Shown here piece after piece: positions 42,656 through 52,081 of a stretch of DNA of 64,000 nt. The stretch is from assembly GCF_009720745.1 (NCBI RefSeq), contig NZ_WNKX01000009.1, positions 124,001-188,000 of the forward strand. The letters run 5' to 3'. Position 1 is the stretch's first letter, and each line of letters starts with the position of its first letter. Under the pieces are notes generated by a model. The model did not search any database and had not been told where the DNA came from. It was given only the letters and a program-made list of their open reading frames with translations. The position numbers were made by a program, and so were the translations under genes. The DNA comes from Massilia eburnea (GTDB lineage: Bacteria > Pseudomonadota > Gammaproteobacteria > Burkholderiales > Burkholderiaceae_D).

Positions 42656-42801
42656 TTTTGCAAATTTTATCACGACGCCTAATATCAACGAGATGCTGCC
42701 GCTCTAACGCTCGCTCGCGATTCTGCGGAATAAAACTGCCTAACGTTCGCAAAGAAGATTCGTGGTGAATTCTCGCGGCGCCGCGCTCAGGAGGCCTCCG
42801 T

Positions 42802-43314
42802 CTACCGGACAGACAGCTGCCGCCACATGTGGACTTTGGCCTTGTAAGCATCAGGGGTCCGCATCGCCATTGGCTCTACGCCAAAGCTGTGGAAGCCTGC
42901 GGCCTCGTATAGCGCAATGGCCGCGGCATTTCCTTCGGTGACCGTCAATGTGACGACTTCAATGCCAGACCGTTGGCTGGCATAGCCGAGGGCGAGTTCC
43001 ACCAACTGCCGGCCCAGCCCTTTTCCGCGCCACGCATCCAGCACGTACATGCCAATCAGATGAGCCTTGTGCCTGGTCTTTGGTCTGGTCGAAAACTCCA
43101 GCGCAACACAGCCTACCAACTCGCCGCCGGCGAAAGCGCCGAATGCGACGGTATGTGGACTTTTAATTCGTTGCTCCCACCAGGAGAGCGGCAAGCCGGC
43201 GCGTTCATCCGGTTCGGAGGTGAAGGCATCCGGTTCGTGCTCGTAGCCGTGCAACATCAGCGCGCGATATTGCGCGGCGTCTTCGGCGCTTAATAGCTGT
43301 ACTTTGGTTTCCAT
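42802..43314 (-). CDS. GNAT family N-acetyltransferase
   Basis: 170 residues from the ATG at 43314 (METKVQLLSAEDAAQYRALM). The acetyl-CoA site is visible in LIGMYVLDAWRGKGLGRQLVELALGYA and TLTVTEGNAAAIALYEAAGFHSFG. The substrate is not known. It flanks the cassette array's head, where an integrase gene would be expected, but it has no recombinase features. Confidence 0.85.
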   Translation of the reverse strand: METKVQLLSAEDAAQYRALMLHGYEHEPDAFTSEPDERAGLPLSWWEQRIKSPHTVAFGAFAGGELVGCVALEFSTRPKTRHKAHLIGMYVLDAWRGKGLGRQLVELALGYASQRSGIEVVTLTVTEGNAAAIALYEAAGFHSFGVEPMAMRTPDAYKAKVHMWRQLSVR

Positions 43315-43388
43315 TCCTTGAATGCCTGGTCGAAGGCGTGCGGGCGCCTGTCGCGAAGGGTGGTCATTACGGCATCCTAAGCGATCGC

Positions 43389-44594
43389 CTACTTGTTGTA
43401 CATGTATTGGCGTGACCAGGGTAATGAAGAGGGATGACGTCCGGACTTGCCGCATACGATCTGGTAAAGGCTGATCCAGTCCTGGTCGAATGCATAGGCG
43501 CAGCCGGCCAGGTACACATGCCAGATGCGGAAGCGCTTGTCCCCCGCGAGCTCGCGCACCTTCTCTTCGTGTTCTTCAAAATTTTCAGTCCAGATGGCGC
43601 AGGTGCGGGCGTAGTGGCGGCGCAGGTTTTCTACGTCGTACGCTTCCAGCTGCCCCTCCTGCATGGCGCGCAGCACCTGGCCGACGTGAGCCAATTCGCC
43701 GTGCGGGAAGACATACTTCTCGATGAACTCGCCACCGCCATAAGGTGTTTCGCCGTTGTCCGGATCGGTGGACGTGATCCCGTGGTTCATCACCAGTCCG
43801 TCGTCGGCCAGCAGCTTGTTGATAATTCCGAAGTACTCCACAAGGTGCTTCACGCCCACATGCTCAAACATGCCGACGCTGGTAATGCGGTCGAAGCTGC
43901 CTTTCACGTCGCGGTAATCCTGCAGGCGGATTTCAACCAGATGATCGAGGCCGGCGGCGCGCACGCGTTCCTGCGCCAGCGCGTGCTGGTTTTCGCTCAA
44001 AGTGATGCCAACGCAGCGGACACCGTACTTCTGTGCGGCGCGGATCACGAGCGCACCCCAGCCGCAGCCGATATCGAGCAGTGTCTGTCCCGGCTTGAGC
44101 TGGATCTTGGCCAGGATGTGGTCGATCTTCTTGATTTGCGCGGTTGCCAGGTCTTCGTCGCCGTTTTCGAAATAGGCGCAGGAATACACCATGTTCGGGT
44201 CGAGGAACTGCTGGTAGAACTCGTTGGAGACGTCGTAGTGGTAGCGGATCGCTTCCGCGTCTTCCTTGCGGTTGTGGTGGAATGTTCGCGCAATGCGGGC
44301 CAGACTGCCCGTATCTTTCAGCGAACTGCGCGCCAGGGCGTTGACCACCTTGATCATGTCCACCGCGCGCCCGGTCACTTCAATGGCGCCTTCCACATAG
44401 GCGGTGCCGAGGCTGGAGAGGGAGGGCTTGAGCAGGTAGCGCGCCGCGGACGGGCTTGGGACGCGGATCGTCACGCGCGGCGCTTCTTGCGAGAAGTCGA
44501 AGCTGCGGCCGTTCCACAGTTCTATTCTCAGGGGGAGTGCGACTTGCGGGGCAATGCTGCTGATCCAGCTGTTGATGCGGTTTTGTACAAACAT
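43389..44594 (-). CDS. cyclopropane-fatty-acyl-phospholipid synthase family methyltransferase
   Basis: 401 residues. SAM-dependent enzyme that adds a methylene group to unsaturated fatty-acyl chains of phospholipids. The SAM motif TLLDIGCGWGALVIRAAQKYGV and the family's ITLSENQHALA, RLQDYRD and DRITSVGMFEHVG are visible. The start MFVQNRINSW is a good fit. Its upstream neighbour is the hemerythrin-PdxH gene. Confidence 0.9.
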   Translation of the reverse strand: MFVQNRINSWISSIAPQVALPLRIELWNGRSFDFSQEAPRVTIRVPSPSAARYLLKPSLSSLGTAYVEGAIEVTGRAVDMIKVVNALARSSLKDTGSLARIARTFHHNRKEDAEAIRYHYDVSNEFYQQFLDPNMVYSCAYFENGDEDLATAQIKKIDHILAKIQLKPGQTLLDIGCGWGALVIRAAQKYGVRCVGITLSENQHALAQERVRAAGLDHLVEIRLQDYRDVKGSFDRITSVGMFEHVGVKHLVEYFGIINKLLADDGLVMNHGITSTDPDNGETPYGGGEFIEKYVFPHGELAHVGQVLRAMQEGQLEAYDVENLRRHYARTCAIWTENFEEHEEKVRELAGDKRFRIWHVYLAGCAYAFDQDWISLYQIVCGKSGRHPSSLPWSRQYMYNK

Positions 44595-44624
44595 GCGCCT
44601 GCCCCTTCCCTGTTACAGGCGGGA

Positions 44625-45812
44625 TCAGGGCTGGATGCGTTCCTTTTTCCAGCTCGAGTCCGCCTGCAGTTCATAGACTATCCTGTCATGGAAGCGCGAG
44701 GCGCGCCCTTGCCAGAATTCCACGCGCTCCGGCACCAGGCGGTAACCGCCCCAGTGCTCGGGCCTGTGCGGCTGCTCGCCGCTGGCCGCCTCCACGGCGG
44801 CGTACTGCTGTTCCATCTGCTCGCGGCTGGCTACCGGGCGGCTTTGCTGCGAAGCGATCGCCGCCAGCTGGCTCTTTACCGGACGGCTGTAGAAGTACTT
44901 GTCGCTGTCTTCCGCCGACGTCTTTTCCACCCGGCCTTCGATCCGCACCTGGCGCTCCAGCTCGGGCCAGAAGAAGAGGATTGCCGCGTGCGGGTTTTCC
45001 GCGAGTTGCTGGCCTTTTTGGCTCTGGTAATTGGTGTACCAGGTGAAGCCGCGTTCGTCGTACTGCTTGATCAGCACGATGCGCGAACTGGGGCGGCCGT
45101 CGCTGCCCACCGTCGCCACGCTCATCGCGTTAGGCTCGTTCACCTGCGCCTTCATGGCTTCATTGAACCACTTGGCAAACTGCGCAATCGGGTCGGCCAG
45201 GGTGTCGGATTCCGACAGGCTGGCGCGGCCATAATCCATGCGCAGGTCCGCCAGGGCGATTCCGCCGGCGATGGCCGCCGGCAGGATGCCGCGGCGCTGC
45301 TGCATGGCCTCACCCAGAATCGTCATCTGGGCGGGACTGAGTATCCGTTTGGCCATGGGCGCGATGTGCGCCTCTTCGGTTTCCATATGCGAGGTATAGG
45401 CTTGCACGAAGCACTCTACGTCGGCAGCATTCAGGGCTGCGCTGGATCCGTTGGCAATCTTATCAAGTTGCGAATCGAGTATAGCCCAGTCCTGATCCAT
45501 TTGCTTGTGCTGTGCGAGGATCTGCGGGCAAAGCTGAGCCAGCAGGGCGGCGTCTTCGCCCTGGGCGGCGGCGTTCAGAAGGGGGAAGAGGTCGTTTTCC
45601 TCATCCGCGTGGTGCAGGTGGGCGGCCTTGTTGAAGTACTTTTGCACGGCTTGGGCAGCTTGCTGGGCGGCAGCGTCGGCGCCGTGCTGGGGCAGATGGC
45701 TCAGCAGGTTCTCCAGGGTCTTCAACTGCTTGCGGATCTTGTCGTGGCAGTGCTTCAGGACGGCGATCGGCTGGTCATAGCCTGGCGCGGTATCGATCAA
45801 GGAATTGCTCAT
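44625..45812 (-). CDS. pdxH: hemerythrin-domain and pyridoxamine 5'-phosphate oxidase fusion
   Basis: 395 residues in one continuous frame from the ATG at 45812. Residues 1-170 are a hemerythrin HHE-type domain with iron-ligand candidates (His21, His23, His67, His68, Glu71, His102, His142, Glu146, His149). Residues 191-395 are a full PdxH (MDYGRASLSESD, PSSRIVLIKQYDERGFTWYTNYQS and the end FWQGRASRFHDRIVYELQ) that oxidises pyridoxine or pyridoxamine phosphate to PLP using FMN. The linker is only about 15 residues. No stop separates the two, and PdxH has no clear internal start. The antisense frame upstream to 46664 belongs to the tcdA region and was not used. Confidence 0.85.
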   Translation of the reverse strand: MSNSLIDTAPGYDQPIAVLKHCHDKIRKQLKTLENLLSHLPQHGADAAAQQAAQAVQKYFNKAAHLHHADEENDLFPLLNAAAQGEDAALLAQLCPQILAQHKQMDQDWAILDSQLDKIANGSSAALNAADVECFVQAYTSHMETEEAHIAPMAKRILSPAQMTILGEAMQQRRGILPAAIAGGIALADLRMDYGRASLSESDTLADPIAQFAKWFNEAMKAQVNEPNAMSVATVGSDGRPSSRIVLIKQYDERGFTWYTNYQSQKGQQLAENPHAAILFFWPELERQVRIEGRVEKTSAEDSDKYFYSRPVKSQLAAIASQQSRPVASREQMEQQYAAVEAASGEQPHRPEHWGGYRLVPERVEFWQGRASRFHDRIVYELQADSSWKKERIQP

Positions 45813-45875
45813 GGTGCGGGTCTGGTGGTCTTGGCAAGAGAAAACATTGTAGCCCGGCTCGGCTAAAATAACGGG

Positions 45876-46727
45876 ATGAATTCCCCGCAAATAATTGATC
45901 CAGTTCTGGAAGATATCGATTTTGACCGCCGTTTCGGCGGCATTGCCCGCCTGTACGGCGAAAAAGCCTTGACACGTTTCCGTGGAGCACATGTCTGCGT
46001 GATTGGTGTGGGCGGGGTGGGCTCGTGGATTGTGGAGGCGTTGGCGCGCTCGGCGATCGGCAAGCTGACGCTGATTGACCTGGATAACGTGGCTGAGTCG
46101 AACATCAATCGGCAGATCCAGGCGCTGTCTGGCACGATCGGCATGGCCAAGATTTCGGCGCTGGCGGAGCGGATCAAGCAGATCAATCCCTTCTGCGAGG
46201 TGGTGCAGGTGGAGGATTTCATCACGCCCGATAACCTGGATGAGATGGTGGGGGCGCATCACTTTGATTATGTGGTGGATGCGATTGATTCGGCCCAGTC
46301 GAAGACAGCGCTGATCCACTATTGCCGGACCAGGCAGATTCCTTTGATCGTGATCGGGAGCGCTGGCGGGCAGACGGATCCTACGCGGATTGAGGTGCGG
46401 GATTTGTCCAAGACGGAGCAGGAGCCTTTGCTGAAGAAGGTGCGGCGCCGCTTGCGCAGCCAGTTTAACTATCCGCCGAATTCGAAGAATAAGCTGGGGG
46501 TGGACGCGGTGTTCTCTATGGAGCCGCTGAAGTTTCCCGAATCGGGTGAGGCTTGTTCCGTTGATGGGGATGAGAAGAAGGCAGGTGTTACTGGGATCAA
46601 CTGCGCGGGGTTTGGCTCTGCGATGGTGGTGACGGCGACGTTCGGGATGGTGGCGGCGGGGCATTTGCTGCGGAAGTTGGCTGAGCAGACTGAAACCGGT
46701 AAACCAGTGTCAGACACGAGTGTCTGA
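45876..46727 (+). CDS. tcdA: tRNA threonylcarbamoyladenosine dehydratase
   Basis: 283 residues. E1-like enzyme that makes the cyclic t6A of tRNA. The ATP-binding VCVIGVGGVGSWIVEALARSAIG, LIDLDNVAESNINRQIQA and the AAGHLLRKLAEQ end are typical. The final residues (TGKPVSDTSV) come from the inverted repeat at 46694, which also carries the stop. Confidence 0.93.
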   Translation: MNSPQIIDPVLEDIDFDRRFGGIARLYGEKALTRFRGAHVCVIGVGGVGSWIVEALARSAIGKLTLIDLDNVAESNINRQIQALSGTIGMAKISALAERIKQINPFCEVVQVEDFITPDNLDEMVGAHHFDYVVDAIDSAQSKTALIHYCRTRQIPLIVIGSAGGQTDPTRIEVRDLSKTEQEPLLKKVRRRLRSQFNYPPNSKNKLGVDAVFSMEPLKFPESGEACSVDGDEKKAGVTGINCAGFGSAMVVTATFGMVAAGHLLRKLAEQTETGKPVSDTSV

Positions 46728-46743
46728 CACTGGTTACCGGGTT
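46694..46743. repeat. inverted repeat supplying the stops of tcdA and thpR
   Basis: Perfect palindrome CAGTGTCAGACAC / GTGTCTGACACTG with a short GAGT-type centre, with outer AACCGGTAAAC and GGTTACCGGGTT. The tcdA stop (46725-46727) and the thpR stop (46734-46736) both lie inside it. Family member of the elements at 11693 and 54914. Confidence 0.85.
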
Positions 46744-47243
46744 TGCGCGATTGGCAAGTAACGCCCATCGGACATTGACTCGACCAGCGAGAGTCCGGAA
46801 ACATTCCACACCACCGGTTCAAAGCCAAACTCCCCTGGCGCCTCGTTCGCCTCCCGTGCCAAAGTGATATGCGGCCTGAACTCCCCATGCGTCGCCGCGC
46901 TGAAGCCGGCCGCAACCAGCCGTTCCATCAGACCGGACTGCAATGCCAATAACGCAGCCGGCGGCGCACTCGGCCCTGCCCAGGCAATCTGCGGCCGCTT
47001 GAAATACCCATAACAATCGATCGACAGCCGCAATGCAACAGCCGGCATCCCCTCCAGAATCTCCAGCAACACCGGCAGCGACTGCGCCGGTTGCCGCCCC
47101 AGAAACGCCATGGTCAGGTGCAGTTTCTCTGGAGGAATCAGCCTCCCGCGCACCGCTTGCTGCAAGCGCACCAAGGCCTGCCGCGCCGCAGGATCCGGCC
47201 ACAACGCAAAAAACAGTTTATGCGCGGGTTGATTTGCTATCAT
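46734..47243 (-). CDS. thpR: RNA 2',3'-cyclic phosphodiesterase
   Basis: 169 residues from the ATG at 47243. Two HxT/S motifs, EKLHLTMAFLG near residue 40 and the later EFRPHITLAREAN, are the catalytic pairs of the 2H phosphodiesterase family (LigT/ThpR). The start HKLFFALWPDPAARQAL is also typical. Convergent with tcdA, sharing the repeat at its stop, and divergent from the FKBP gene 33 bp away. Confidence 0.9.
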   Translation of the reverse strand: MIANQPAHKLFFALWPDPAARQALVRLQQAVRGRLIPPEKLHLTMAFLGRQPAQSLPVLLEILEGMPAVALRLSIDCYGYFKRPQIAWAGPSAPPAALLALQSGLMERLVAAGFSAATHGEFRPHITLAREANEAPGEFGFEPVVWNVSGLSLVESMSDGRYLPIAQTR

Positions 47244-47276
47244 GTCAGCCGCCTTAACACCACGTAGAAAATATAC

Positions 47277-47777
47277 ATGAAACGCACTTCGATCCTGTTC
47301 GCATTCCTGTGCGCTGCCGCTGGCGTGGCGCAAGCTCAAGACACCACCCAAGCCCCAGCCCAGGCTCAGCCGGCCGCTTCGACCGAGCAGCCTGCACCGA
47401 TTGTGCCGGGCTCCGCCCAGCCGGGTCCTGCCGCTGAAAAGCTGATCGTCATCGATACCAAGATCGGCAAGGGCGCGGAAGCCAACGTCGGCAATACCGT
47501 CTACATGCACTACACCGGCTGGCTGTACCGTCCGCTGGCCAAGAACCACCACGGCCGCCAGTTCGACAGCTCGATACCGCGCGGCGAGCCGCTGGACTTC
47601 CAGATCGGCACCGGCCGCGTCATCAAGGGCTGGGACCAGGGCATCGTTGGCATGAAGGTGGGCGGCAAGCGCACCCTGATCATCCCGGCGGACATGGCTT
47701 ACGGTCCAAAGGCCCAGCCAGGCATCCCGGCCAACTCGGCGCTGATCTTCGACGTCGAGCTGATGGATGTAAAGTAA
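47277..47777 (+). CDS. FKBP-type peptidyl-prolyl isomerase, exported
   Basis: 166 residues. Signal peptide ending in VAQAQDT, then an alanine/proline-rich spacer and an FKBP domain (VYMHYTGWLYRP, FDSSIPRGEPLDFQIGTGRVIKGWDQGIVGMKVGGKRTLIIPADMAYG). Periplasmic folding catalyst. Divergent from thpR. Confidence 0.92.
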   Translation: MKRTSILFAFLCAAAGVAQAQDTTQAPAQAQPAASTEQPAPIVPGSAQPGPAAEKLIVIDTKIGKGAEANVGNTVYMHYTGWLYRPLAKNHHGRQFDSSIPRGEPLDFQIGTGRVIKGWDQGIVGMKVGGKRTLIIPADMAYGPKAQPGIPANSALIFDVELMDVK

Positions 47778-47778
47778 G

Positions 47779-49097
<1,319 letters not shown>

Positions 49098-49101
<4 letters not shown>

Positions 49102-50951
49102 GATGTCTCCTGCGCGGCTTTTAATTCAATCACGAAGCAGGCGCCGGCGCTCGCCTGTTCCGCTTTCAAGCTTCCGCCGAAATCGCGGATGATTTGTTCT
49201 GAGATGGCAAGGCCGAGGCCGAGGCCTTCGCCCTGCGGTTTGGACGTGTAGAAGGGTTCGAACAGGCGTTCGCGCGCTTCGTCGGTCAGGCCGGGGCCGC
49301 TGTCGCACACACGGATCAGCACGCGCTCGCCCTTGCTGCTCACGGTCAGGTGCAGCTCGCGCACTGCGCAGCCGGCCATGGAGTCGATGGCATTGGTCAT
49401 CAGGTTGAGCAGCACTTGCTCCAGCCGGTTGCTGTCGCACAGGGCGTAGATGTCGGCCTGGTCGATGCGCAGCTGGAAGCTGATCTTCTCCAGCTGCAGG
49501 CGGCGTTCCACCAGCACCAGGGCGTTGGAGACCGAGGTGTGGATCGACACAGGACCCAGCTCCGCATTCGATTTGCGGGCGAAGCCTTTCAGCTTGCCGG
49601 TGATGGTGCCCATGCGCGCCACCACCTGCGAAATGGTCTTCAGGTTGTTGCGCACATCGTCCATGCGGCCGCGTTCGAACAGCAGCACGGCATTGTCGGA
49701 CATGGTGCGCAGCGCCGTCAGCGGCTGGTTCAGTTCGTGCGTGATGCTGGCCGACATCTGACCCAGCACGGCGAGCTTACCGGCCTGGAACAGCTCGCTC
49801 TGCGTGATCTGCAGCTGCTGCTCGGCCTGGCGGCGCACATCCACTTCCTTGCTCAGGTCCTCGGTCATGCGCGCCAGGCTGGCGGTACGCTCGGCCACCA
49901 TGCGTTCCAGTTCTTCCTTGGAGCGCAGGCGCTGGCGCCAGTACATGAACAGCAGGATCAGGAAGCCATAGCCCAGCAGCGCGAACAGGAAGGCCAGGCT
50001 GGCGTTGCCGCGCGCCGAATTCAGGTCGGACAGGTAGATGAAGGTCCAATCGCGGGGGGAAAGGGAACGGGTCTGCGTCAGCATCAGTGGCGGCATGCCT
50101 GTATGGCGCACGGCGCCGTCACGAATGGCCAGCAGGCGGTCGCCGTTGGCCAGCGCCTCGTCATGCGCCAGGGTCAAGGCAGGCAGCGGCTCCCCGAAAT
50201 ACTGGCGGGTCTGTGCCAGCTCGGCGCGCGCGCTGGCCGTGAGCGGCTTCAAGGTCTTGAATTTCCATTCCGGTTCGGAGCTCAGGAAGACCACCCCGTT
50301 CGCATCCACCAGCGCAACCTTGTCGTCACCCTGGGTCCAGCTCAGCTGCTGGCTTTCGATGCTGACCTTGATCGCTGCCACGCCCAGCATGCGGCCATCC
50401 TTGTAGATGCCATGGGCGTAGAAGTAGCCGGGCTCGCGGCTGGTGGTGCCCACGCCGTAAAAGCCGCCGGGGCGGCCGCGCAGCGCATTGCGGATATACG
50501 GCCGGAAGTTGACGTCGTCGCCGATAAAGCTGTCCGGCTGGCGCCAGTTGCTGGCGGCCTGGGTACGGCCTTGCAGGTTGACGATGTAGATATTGCTGGA
50601 CTCGGCCTTCTTGTTCAGCCCTTCCAGGTACTCGTTGACGGCGTTGCGCGCATCTTCGTCGCCGGGATGTTCCAGCAGCTGGATCACATCCTTGTCCAGC
50701 TCCAGCATGCGCGGCACCAGGTCGTACTTGTCGAGCAGGTTTTCCAGGCTGGTGGCGTACACCTCCAGCCGCTGGGCGCCTGCAGCGCGCAAATGCTCGG
50801 CGCTGAGCTGGTGGGCCCACCAATAGGCGAGGTAAGGCAGCGCCAGGCCCGCCAGCAGCACGAGTCCGAGCAGGGTACGGACGTGCGGCTGCGGGCGCGG
50901 CTGCGCCTGGAATGGTGCGGAGGATTCTGTTTGGGCTGGCATCAAGGCCAA
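49098..50951 (-). CDS. dctB: C4-dicarboxylate sensor histidine kinase DctB
   Basis: 617 residues. Two membrane spans at about 25-45 and 319-337 enclose a periplasmic PAS-like sensor. The HisKA motif ITHELNQPLTALRTM has His405, and the ATP-binding region contains NLMTNAIDSM and GLGLGLAISEQIIRDFGG. Senses C4-dicarboxylates and phosphorylates DctD, which overlaps it by 4 bp. Confidence 0.93.
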
Positions 50952-50967
50952 CTATAGCAAACCTCGG

Positions 50968-52056
50968 TTACAGCAAGTGACGCAACCCCAGGTTAAAAGC
51001 GGAATGGCCTTTGCCGTCGTCGGTAGCGTTGCCGACCGTGAAGGGAGCGCCGTTGCGGCCGTTGATACGGGCGAAGGCAGTGTACAGGTCGGTGCGCTTG
51101 GACAAGGCGTACAGGTAGGCGACGCCGTATTGGCGCGCATCCTGGTTGGCCGGGCTGCGGTCCAGGTGCTGCACCACGGAGCCGGCAAAGCTGTGCGGGC
51201 CGAAATTGGCGCACAGGCCCAGCACCACGTCGCGGCTGGATGCGCCGGGTGTGCCGACGGTGGCGTTGGTGATGACGGTGGTCGCAGTGGTGATCGTCCC
51301 GGAGCCGCCACCGGCCAGCAGGCTGGTGCCGCCGCCGCCTACCGTGCCCATGCCGCGGTTGTCGGCGAAGGCAGCGTGCAGGGTGTAATTACCCAGCTTG
51401 TAGCGCGCCGCCAGCAAGGTGTTGTAGGCATGCTGTGCGGCGGTGGCGCTTTCGCGGCGGAAGTGCGCCAGGCCCACATTCAGCGGTCCCTGTTCGTAGT
51501 TGATGGCGCCGCTCAGGGCGCGCTTGCGGGTCATGTCGCCTGCCACTTCGCCGGCGCTGTAAGCCAGTCCGGCCGACCAGCCAGCCAGCGTTGGCGAAGC
51601 GTAGACCAGCGAGTTGTCCATGCGGCGGTTGGGCACCATCAGGTTGGGCGCCTGGCCTGCCAGGCCGTCGCTGAACGGGTCGCCGATATCGCGCAGCAGC
51701 TTGTAGTAAGGCGAATACTGGCGGCCGGCGCTGATGGTGCCGAGCGTGTTGCTGCTCAAAGATACGAACGACTGGCGGCCGAAAGTCAGTCCGCCCTGGC
51801 CGGATGCGCCGGTGTCGATGCCGAAGCCGCTTTCGACCACGAAGCCGGCCGACAGGCCATTGCCCAGGTCTTCGGTACCTTTGAAGCCGAGCCGCGAGCC
51901 GGAGGCGACGCCGCTGCTCACATTGCTGGTATTGCCGGCGGGCGTGCCGCGTTCCAGCACCAGGCCGGCGTCCACCACGCCGTAGATTGCCACGTTGGAT
52001 TGGGCATGCGCGCTGCAGCAAGCCAGGGCCAGCAGGGTTGCGGTAGTGTATTTCAT
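50968..52056 (-). CDS. Gram-negative porin
   Basis: 362 residues from the ATG at 52056. The signal peptide (ALACCSAHAQSN) is followed by SNVAIYGVVDAGLVLERG, the standard start of betaproteobacterial general porins, and it ends with FNLGLRHLL, a C-terminal aromatic/hydrophobic strand. It lies 25 bp after dctA with no room for a promoter, so it may be co-transcribed with dctA and form the outer-membrane route for dicarboxylates. Confidence 0.9.
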   Translation of the reverse strand: MKYTTATLLALACCSAHAQSNVAIYGVVDAGLVLERGTPAGNTSNVSSGVASGSRLGFKGTEDLGNGLSAGFVVESGFGIDTGASGQGGLTFGRQSFVSLSSNTLGTISAGRQYSPYYKLLRDIGDPFSDGLAGQAPNLMVPNRRMDNSLVYASPTLAGWSAGLAYSAGEVAGDMTRKRALSGAINYEQGPLNVGLAHFRRESATAAQHAYNTLLAARYKLGNYTLHAAFADNRGMGTVGGGGTSLLAGGGSGTITTATTVITNATVGTPGASSRDVVLGLCANFGPHSFAGSVVQHLDRSPANQDARQYGVAYLYALSKRTDLYTAFARINGRNGAPFTVGNATDDGKGHSAFNLGLRHLL

Positions 52057-52081
52057 GTGGTTCTCCTGTGATTGTGTTTTC

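Noticed and set aside
42802..43455. The gene next to the array head as a possible integron integrase
   Set aside because: It is a GNAT acetyltransferase; no tyrosine recombinase box (RHRY type) is present. No integrase was found in any frame of the window.
43434..45866. An 810-residue plus-strand open frame
   Set aside because: It is antisense to the cyclopropane synthase and hemerythrin-PdxH genes, has no family motifs, and is an effect of high GC.
45813..46664. N-terminal extension of the hemerythrin-PdxH frame
   Set aside because: The extension lies antisense to tcdA and has low-complexity shadow sequence; the ATG at 45812 starts the hemerythrin domain.
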